Assembly: GCF_002803065.1 (NCBI RefSeq)
Contig: NZ_NNBL01000024.1
Coordinates: forward strand, 1 to 64,000
Source of the DNA: Streptomyces sp. CB01635
Lineage (GTDB): Bacteria > Actinomycetota > Actinomycetes > Streptomycetales > Streptomycetaceae
Length of the DNA: 64,000 nt
Direction of reading: 5' to 3'
Shown piece by piece: positions 58,946-64,000 of this stretch. Within the stretch, counting starts at the first letter, position 1; each line of letters begins with the position of its first letter. Position numbers and translations under genes: made by a program. Under the pieces are notes generated by a model that worked only from the letters and a program-made list of their open reading frames with translations, had not been told where the DNA came from and did no database searches.

Positions 58946-61584
58946 GACCGCAGCTCGACGTCGTGCAGTACCGTCCCCGACGGCCCGTCCACGGTGACCA
59001 GTTCGGCGCGCGGTGTGTGCCGGGAGGCGGAGATCACCAGCGTGTGCGTGCCCGGCGGGAGGGCTTCCATGGCGTAACTGCCGACTGTCACCTGCGACTT
59101 GGCGAGCCTCTTGCCGCGGGAGCTGATCATCGTCACCCAGGCGGGGCAGCCTTCGGGGTGCGCGGCGCAGTGCACGCGGCCTTCGACGCGGGCCGTCCCG
59201 GTGGGCGCGGCGGCGCGGTGCTGCTGCGGTTCGTTCCAGGCCGCCATCAGGGCGCGGGTGCGCCGCTGCATGGGCGAGGCGGGGGTCTGCGCGGTGCGAC
59301 CCTCTGCGGCGACCGGGAGGCCGGCCTGTTCGGCGTAGGCGGCGAGGGTCTCGTCGAGAGCGTCGAGTTCGCGCAGTGCGGTCCCCAGGCTGCGGGCGCG
59401 CGGTCCCTGCGGGGCCGGGGCGAGCTCCGCCTCCAGCTCGCGGATGAGCGGGCCCACCCGCCGCCAGGCGCCGGCGCCCTCCGCCTCGCCGCTCGCGAAG
59501 AACTGGTCGAGTTCCCTGAGGGACGCGGTCAGGGTGGCGGTGATCAGGCGGGCCCGTTCCGCCAGGCGCGGCGACAGGTCGACGTCGATGTCGGCGGCCA
59601 CGGCCAGTGCGCGGGCGTGGCCCGTCGCCGTGGCGAGGAGCGCGACCCGGTGGTCGGCGGCGGGCCCGCGCACGCCGACCGGCATCCGCACCAGCGGCCG
59701 TACGACGCTCTGCACCTGGCTCAGCGCGGCGTCCACCGCGCGGGCCGCGCCACGCAGCCGTACAGGCTCGTCCGGCCTGGACCAGCGCTGTTCGACCTGC
59801 ATGACGACCTGGGCGAGCGCGTCGACGTAGCCGCGTTCGGCCTCCTTGACGACGGTGCCACGGGACAGCGGGAAGATCAGCGCGGCGCAGGCGGTGGCGA
59901 CGAGGACGCCGAGGCCGTTGTCGAGGATTCGCTCCCCCAGCAGATGGTTCATGCCGTTGTCGGGCGTGGACAGGGCGTACAGCTGGACGAGGGCGACGAC
60001 CAGGCCGACCACCCAGCAGGCGTAGGCGCGTTGCATGCCCCAGGCGCCGAGGGTGAGTCCGGCGACGATGACGACGAGCGTCGCGTACACGTGGTCGCGA
60101 CCGATGAGGTGCAGGATGACGAGGCCGAGGACCGCGCCGACGGCCGTGCCCACCATGCGGTGCCCGAACTTGCGCAGGCGTTCATGCGTGGTGTTGGTCC
60201 CGAACAGCGTGATCATGACGCCGACCAGGCCCCAGTAGAAGCGGGCCGGGTCGATGGCGTCGGAGATCGGGCAGACGATGGCGGCGGCCACGGCGGCGTG
60301 CGCGGGGACGCGGACGAACGGGATCACGCGGCGCCAGCCGGACTCCGAGCCCGCGGCGAGGACGCGGCGCGCGGGGCCCGCCGAGCCGGGCAGCCGGTTG
60401 TTCTCCAGGACGACGGTCGGCTGGAACGGGACGTCGCCCGGGCCGGTCGCCGTGGTGTGGCCGAGGGTGAGCCAGCTGTCCAGGGACGCGGCGAGCGAGT
60501 CGAGGAGGTGCCCGACGCGGCGGGCGAGGACGGCGGCCTCGACGTGGTCGGCCGGGGCGGCCGCGTCGCGCAGGATCGTCTCGGCGCGATCCTGGATGTG
60601 GGCCGCGGCCGGACGGAGTCCCTCCGCCTGGCCGAGGGGGGTGTCGCGGGCCAGCACCAGGCCGACGGCGAGGGCCTCGCGCAGCGGCTCGGGGACGGGC
60701 AGCCGGGTCAGGTCGGCGGCGGCCTGGCCGATGCCGCGCAGGGCGAGTTCGGCGTCGAACAGGTGCCGGTGCAGCAGTTCGGCGGCGGCCGGGTCGGCGG
60801 CCACCTCGGGCTGGGCGAGGCGCCCGTCGATGGTGACGGTGGTGATGTTGAGGCGGCGCAGGGCGCGGTTCGTGCGGCGCACCGCGCGCTTTCGGTCGGC
60901 GTCGGGGTCGAGCGCGTCGACGGCGGCGTCGGCGACCCGCCGGGCCTCCACGACGAAGGCGCGCTGCGTGCGCAGAAAGTCCTCGCGGGGCATCGGGTAG
61001 CAGAGCAGCAGCCGGGTCACGAGAACGGCCGCGGCGGAGACCAGAGCGACGGCGAACGCCTTGCCGACGAGTGCCGCCGGGATGCCCGCGAGCATGCCGA
61101 CCATCAGGCCGTTGAACAGCATCATGCCGGTGAGCAGGGCCATCGGCCCGAACCTGGCGAGGAAGAACGTCAGCGCGAGCGCCGCGATCATCAGCACCAT
61201 CTGCGGCACGCGCTCGCCGTTCAGGGTCGCGCAGAGCCACAGCACGGCCGTGTACGGGAACGGCATCCACAAAATGGCCCGGGCGAGCCGGTCCCAGCTG
61301 TTCTCAGCGACCGCGAAAGCGCTCATCAGGCCCATCATCCCGGCGACCATCATGCCGATCATGACCGGGATCGACAGGGCCTGGGCCATCCCGTAGCCGA
61401 CGGCGAGGGAGGTGACCATCGCGACCAACGACCGCCAGCCCGCCTGGAGTTGACCGAGTCCGGGGTCGGCCGCGAGCACCCAGTCCCACCATCTGCGCGG
61501 TCCGGCGACCCGGTGGGGCGCGAGATCCACGGCAGCGGTTCCGAGTGCGGTGGAGGTGTGCGGCAGTGTGTCCGGGGTGGTCAA
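58942..61584 (-). CDS. Large FUSC-family exporter with a C-terminal carboxypeptidase-regulatory-like domain
   Basis: The 880-residue protein has two membrane blocks (residues ~55-200 and ~440-590), each followed by a long helical cytosolic region, as in FUSC/YccS-type aromatic acid exporters. The last ~85 residues (EGRVHCAAHPEGCPAWVTMI, SRGKRLAKSQVTVGSYAMEA, LPPGTHTLVISASRHTPRAE) form a beta-sandwich like carboxypeptidase regulatory domains, an unusual addition. It overlaps the upstream MarR gene by four bases, so it is probably induced by an aromatic or drug ligand. Confidence 0.82.
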   Translation of the reverse strand: MTTPDTLPHTSTALGTAAVDLAPHRVAGPRRWWDWVLAADPGLGQLQAGWRSLVAMVTSLAVGYGMAQALSIPVMIGMMVAGMMGLMSAFAVAENSWDRLARAILWMPFPYTAVLWLCATLNGERVPQMVLMIAALALTFFLARFGPMALLTGMMLFNGLMVGMLAGIPAALVGKAFAVALVSAAAVLVTRLLLCYPMPREDFLRTQRAFVVEARRVADAAVDALDPDADRKRAVRRTNRALRRLNITTVTIDGRLAQPEVAADPAAAELLHRHLFDAELALRGIGQAAADLTRLPVPEPLREALAVGLVLARDTPLGQAEGLRPAAAHIQDRAETILRDAAAPADHVEAAVLARRVGHLLDSLAASLDSWLTLGHTTATGPGDVPFQPTVVLENNRLPGSAGPARRVLAAGSESGWRRVIPFVRVPAHAAVAAAIVCPISDAIDPARFYWGLVGVMITLFGTNTTHERLRKFGHRMVGTAVGAVLGLVILHLIGRDHVYATLVVIVAGLTLGAWGMQRAYACWVVGLVVALVQLYALSTPDNGMNHLLGERILDNGLGVLVATACAALIFPLSRGTVVKEAERGYVDALAQVVMQVEQRWSRPDEPVRLRGAARAVDAALSQVQSVVRPLVRMPVGVRGPAADHRVALLATATGHARALAVAADIDVDLSPRLAERARLITATLTASLRELDQFFASGEAEGAGAWRRVGPLIRELEAELAPAPQGPRARSLGTALRELDALDETLAAYAEQAGLPVAAEGRTAQTPASPMQRRTRALMAAWNEPQQHRAAAPTGTARVEGRVHCAAHPEGCPAWVTMISSRGKRLAKSQVTVGSYAMEALPPGTHTLVISASRHTPRAELVTVDGPSGTVLHDVELRS

Positions 61585-62051
61585 CTGGTCTCCGATTCCA
61601 TGGCGTTCACAAGTGCGGCGATGGCATCCCGTGCGGCACCTACCGCACGCTCTGAGTCCTCGACGCCGCCGTCGAGAGCGGCGAGCAGCACGGCGGCCAT
61701 GCGTCGTCGCCCGCCCTCGAGCAGATCGCGCCCGGCGGGCGACAGGGACGTCTCCACCGCGCGCCGGTCGGCGGCGCAGCGCTGCCGCTCGACGAGTCCG
61801 GCCTCTTCGAGCTTCTGCAGCATCACGGTGACCCGCGGCTGCACCATGCCTGTCGCGGCAGCGAGCTCGGTGACCCGGCGCGGCCCCGGTTCGAGCGCGT
61901 CGAGCAGGGCTGCTTGGCTGCGCGTGATCCCGAACTCCCCGGCCCGGAAAAGGGCTTGGGTCAGCTGCCCGAGCCCTCGCAGCAGGCCGCGGGCGGCGCC
62001 TTCGATGCGCTGGGCCTCGACGGCGTCGGACGACCTCGAGGATAGATGCAT
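61581..62051 (-). CDS. MarR-family regulator of the FUSC gene
   Basis: The 156-residue protein has the winged helix ITRSQAALLDALEPGPRRVT, ELAAATGMVQPRVTVMLQKL, EEAGLVERQRCAADRRAVET. ATG at 62051 is the start that fits the family; the frame is open to 62135. It is coupled by a four-base overlap to the FUSC exporter, a common MarR-efflux arrangement. An AT-rich stretch (ACTGAAACTATATACATG, 62052-62069) just upstream is a plausible operator region. Confidence 0.85.
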   Translation of the reverse strand: MHLSSRSSDAVEAQRIEGAARGLLRGLGQLTQALFRAGEFGITRSQAALLDALEPGPRRVTELAAATGMVQPRVTVMLQKLEEAGLVERQRCAADRRAVETSLSPAGRDLLEGGRRRMAAVLLAALDGGVEDSERAVGAARDAIAALVNAMESETS

Positions 62052-62118
62052 ACTGAAACTATATACATGCCGCAGGCAACCATCCAGCCGGGTCCCTGCT
62101 CCCGGCGACCGCGTGGCC

Positions 62119-62919
62119 CTACTCCCGCGATCCACTCGTCTCCGCGTAGATCACCAGCGTCCGCTCCGGCTGTCCGGCCACGTGGAACGCGGTGTAGTCG
62201 TACGTGACCACGCCGCGCCCCGGACTCCGCAGCCGCTTGCGCCCGCCCCGGCGCGCCTCGACCTCGAACCGGGGCCACCAGTCCCGTACTTCAGGGCTGC
62301 CCTCGTGGAGTTCGTCGACGAGTCGCGCGTAGCGGGGATCGCCCGGATGCCCGCCGGCCAGCGTGCGCACCCGGGCGAGCAGGCCCCGCGCCTCGGGCTC
62401 CCAGTCGACCAGCACCTCCCGCGCCAGGGGCTCCAGAAAGACCCAGCGCACGAAGTTGGGCCGCCGGCCGTCCTCGGCGACCAGGCGCGGGAACACCTCT
62501 TCCGTCGCTCCGTTGAGACTGAGCACGTCGTACGTGCCGTCGATGACGTACGCGGGATGCGGCTGGAGCAGCAGCGGGACGGCGGCGACCTCCGGGGCGA
62601 GCGGCTCCACGTCGGGGATGTCGGCCGCCGGCGCGCGCCCGGCGAGCTGGAACAGGTGCTCGCGCTCGTGCGGTGCGAGCCGCAGGGCCGTGGCGAGCGC
62701 GTCCAGGACCTGGTCGGAGGCGCGGATCTCGCGGCCCTGTTCCAGGTACGTGTACCAAGTGGCGCTCATCCCTGCGAGCAGGGCCAGCTCCTCCCGCCGC
62801 AGCCCCGGGGTCCGGCGCCGGCCGGTCGACGGCAGTCCCGCCTGGACCGGCGTGATCCGCGCCCGGCGGCTGCGCAGGAACGCACCGAGTTCACGACGTC
62901 GCTCCGCCGTCTCGGACAT
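62119..62919 (-). CDS. XRE/MmyB-type helix-turn-helix regulator
   Basis: The 266-residue protein begins RRRELGAFLRSRRARITPVQ and GLPSTGRRRTPGLRREELAL, then the helix-turn-helix MSATWYTYLEQGREIRASDQ, and continues with a MmyB-like PAS-type ligand-binding domain (VIDGTYDVLSLNGATEEVFP, NFVRWVFLEPLAREVLVDWE). These regulators usually stand divergent to an SDR gene in Streptomyces, exactly as here. An inverted repeat lies in the shared promoter. Confidence 0.9.
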   Translation of the reverse strand: MSETAERRRELGAFLRSRRARITPVQAGLPSTGRRRTPGLRREELALLAGMSATWYTYLEQGREIRASDQVLDALATALRLAPHEREHLFQLAGRAPAADIPDVEPLAPEVAAVPLLLQPHPAYVIDGTYDVLSLNGATEEVFPRLVAEDGRRPNFVRWVFLEPLAREVLVDWEPEARGLLARVRTLAGGHPGDPRYARLVDELHEGSPEVRDWWPRFEVEARRGGRKRLRSPGRGVVTYDYTAFHVAGQPERTLVIYAETSGSRE

Positions 62920-62933
62920 GGTCCTACCACCTC

Positions 62934-62964
62934 TGGTTCCAGAATAAATGGGCTCTGGATACCA
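62934..62964. promoter_or_regulatory. Inverted repeat in the XRE/SDR divergent promoter
   Basis: TGGTTCCAGA (62934-62943) pairs with TCTGGATACCA (62954-62964), with one extra base in the right arm and an AT-rich centre. It lies 15 bases upstream of the XRE start codon, a likely operator for this regulator. Confidence 0.6.
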
Positions 62965-63029
62965 GGGTAAAGCCGGACCACACTGACAGAGAAGCCGGAG
63001 CAGAACCGGCGAGAAGTGAGGAGAAGGCG

Positions 63030-63767
63030 ATGTCAGGCATCACGGGCAAGGTCGTGGCCATCACGGGGGCGAGCAGCGGCATCGGCGAGGCGACCGCACT
63101 GCTGCTCGCCGAGCGCGGAGCGCGCCTCGTCCTCGGAGCGCGCCGCTCGGAGCGGCTGGAGAAACTGGTCGCACGCATCGAGAAGGCCGGCGGCGAGGCC
63201 GTGCAGATCCGTACGGACGTGACCCGCCTCGACGACGTACGCGCCCTGGTCGGGCTCGCGGGCGAGCGGTTCGGCCGGCTCGACGTGCTCATCAGCAATG
63301 CCGGGGTGGGCACCATCTCGCCCCTGGACGATCTGCGCACCGCCGAGTGGGACCACATGGTCGACGTCAACATCAAGGGCGTCCTGCACGGCATCGGCGC
63401 CGCACTGCCCGTCTTCCGGGCCCAGGGCGGCGGCCACTTCGTCACGACGGCGTCCACGGCCGCGTTCCGCGTCGCACCGGCGATGGCCGTCTACGCAGGA
63501 ACGAAGATCGCGGTGCGGGCCATCTGCGAGGGCCTGCGCCAGGAGGCGGGTCCCACGGTTCGGGTGAGCACCGTCTCGCCCGGGGTGATCGACACGGACT
63601 TCCCCGAGGCGTCGACGAATGAGCGGGTCCGCGCCGAGATCGCCGGGATGCGGGACCGGGTCGCGATCCCGCCCTCGGCGATCGCCCGGGCCATCGCGTT
63701 CGCGATCGAGCAGCCTGCCGACGTGGACGTCAACGAGATCGTCGTCCGGCCGACCGCGCAGACCTGA
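63030..63767 (+). CDS. SDR-family oxidoreductase
   Basis: The 245-residue classical SDR has VVAITGASSGIGEATALLLA, GARRSERLEKLVARI suggesting NADP(H), ISNAGVG, TTASTAAFRV with the catalytic Ser and YAGTKIAVRAI with Tyr-x3-Lys, ending NEIVVRPTAQT. It fits the YdfG/clavulanate-dehydrogenase-like group usually controlled by divergent MmyB-type regulators. GAGGAGAAG precedes the ATG. Substrate is unknown. Confidence 0.9.
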   Translation: MSGITGKVVAITGASSGIGEATALLLAERGARLVLGARRSERLEKLVARIEKAGGEAVQIRTDVTRLDDVRALVGLAGERFGRLDVLISNAGVGTISPLDDLRTAEWDHMVDVNIKGVLHGIGAALPVFRAQGGGHFVTTASTAAFRVAPAMAVYAGTKIAVRAICEGLRQEAGPTVRVSTVSPGVIDTDFPEASTNERVRAEIAGMRDRVAIPPSAIARAIAFAIEQPADVDVNEIVVRPTAQT

Positions 63768-63794
63768 GCGGTGCACCCCTGTCGAAGACGTGCC

Positions 63795-64000
63795 GTGGGT
63801 CTCGGGCGATCGACGTATCTCCGGGCCGACGAGGTCTCTTTGGAGGCGCATCGCTGCCGACCGCCCGCTCCCCGGTCAGCCTGAGCGGAAAGCGCAAGCT
63901 GCTGCCGGACCGGTCCTGGAGGGTCATCATGAGGTTCCGGGCGAGCTGCGTCACCCAAGCCCCGGTGGGGTGCGCGGTGACGCCGAGGACGTGGACGTAG
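63795..64000 (-). mobile_element. Integrase-type transposase fragment at the window end
   Basis: Reading inwards from the window end on the minus strand: YVHVLGVTAHPTGAWVTQLA, RNLMMTLQDRSGSSLRF. This corresponds to the middle of an IS481/IS3-like integrase-core transposase (compare VLGTTAHPTAAW at 32.1 kb). The expected continuation RDRDAKF is missing after SLRF, so it is truncated on this side; the other side runs out of the window. Confidence 0.65.

Noticed and set aside
58462..62970. Plus-strand open frame of ~1500 codons
   Set aside because: It is antisense to the FUSC, MarR and XRE genes. The translation is Gly/Arg/Ala low-complexity typical of shadow frames in high-GC DNA, while the minus strand shows clear domains.

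Overview
The window is high-GC DNA with strong GC bias at codon third positions. Its families point to Streptomyces or a close actinomycete: paired XRE/MmyB-type regulators and SDRs, DUF6480, DUF6879, AmaP, SpoIIE-type phosphatases with HATPase partners, and a mycothiol-associated TIGR03084 protein. The density of IS remnants, frameshifted genes and fragments of unrelated genes suits a variable chromosome arm rather than the conserved core. The species cannot be named from sequence alone.

Layout. 0.4-4.2 kb: a transposase scar, a Tat-exported DyP peroxidase with a YVTN beta-propeller lipoprotein, and a VIT/CCC1-type metal transporter. 4.2-10.9 kb: two neighbouring HIBADH-family reductases, an SDR, a decayed HD-domain gene, a TMEM175-type channel, dps, and a truncated alpha/beta hydrolase. 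10.9-15.8 kb: a two-component system divergent from a three-gene flavin redox module (ferric-reductase-like membrane flavoprotein, FMN-binding protein, ApbE). 16.4-19.1 kb: IS5 remnant, DUF6879 scrap, NIPSNAP gene, a YciI-like gene with one in-frame TGA, and a divergent TetR with a clear operator. 19.6-30.8 kb: a large catabolic regulon. It holds a seven-gene, tightly coupled operon (MFS transporter, Ldh_2-family protein, PaaI thioesterase, SsuD-family flavin monooxygenase, acyl-CoA ligase, HMG-CoA-lyase-like protein, TcuA-like flavoprotein), then a decayed IS630, then a MarR gene divergent from a flavin reductase and a TIGR03084 protein. Both promoter regions carry the same paired AGCATGCTT sites exactly 39 bp apart, which is strong sequence evidence for one MarR regulon.

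30.6-36.4 kb: a gene graveyard with AmaP, chimeric transposase scraps, HNH, XRE and SDR fragments, and the 3' part of a tRNA-Ser(UGA) followed by its terminator, probably an attachment-site scar. 36.4-46.1 kb: SUKH protein, TetR with two operators, HATPase and SpoIIE phosphatase genes, an intact IS110-family element with a structured non-coding end, a HEAT protein and MerR-HEAT regulator pair with a MerR-like operator, and a UDP-sugar dehydrogenase behind a perfect 16-bp hairpin. 46.3-57.7 kb: TsaA-like protein, second SpoIIE phosphatase, FUSC-type protein, ArsR-MFS pair, a DNA ligase pseudogene, TetR divergent from DUF1772, a frameshifted hemerythrin-like gene, DUF4267, FabV-type enoyl reductase, decayed ORFs and DUF6480. 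58-64 kb: transposase scar, a secreted protein, MarR with a FUSC protein carrying an extra C-terminal domain, divergent XRE and SDR genes, and another transposase fragment at the window end.

The best candidate for an undescribed system is the 19.6-30.8 kb MarR regulon. At least three of its enzymes (Ldh_2-, SsuD- and HMGL-like) appear to lack the signature catalytic residues of their families, so the pathway is probably not one of the textbook routes the families suggest. Its substrate is unknown.
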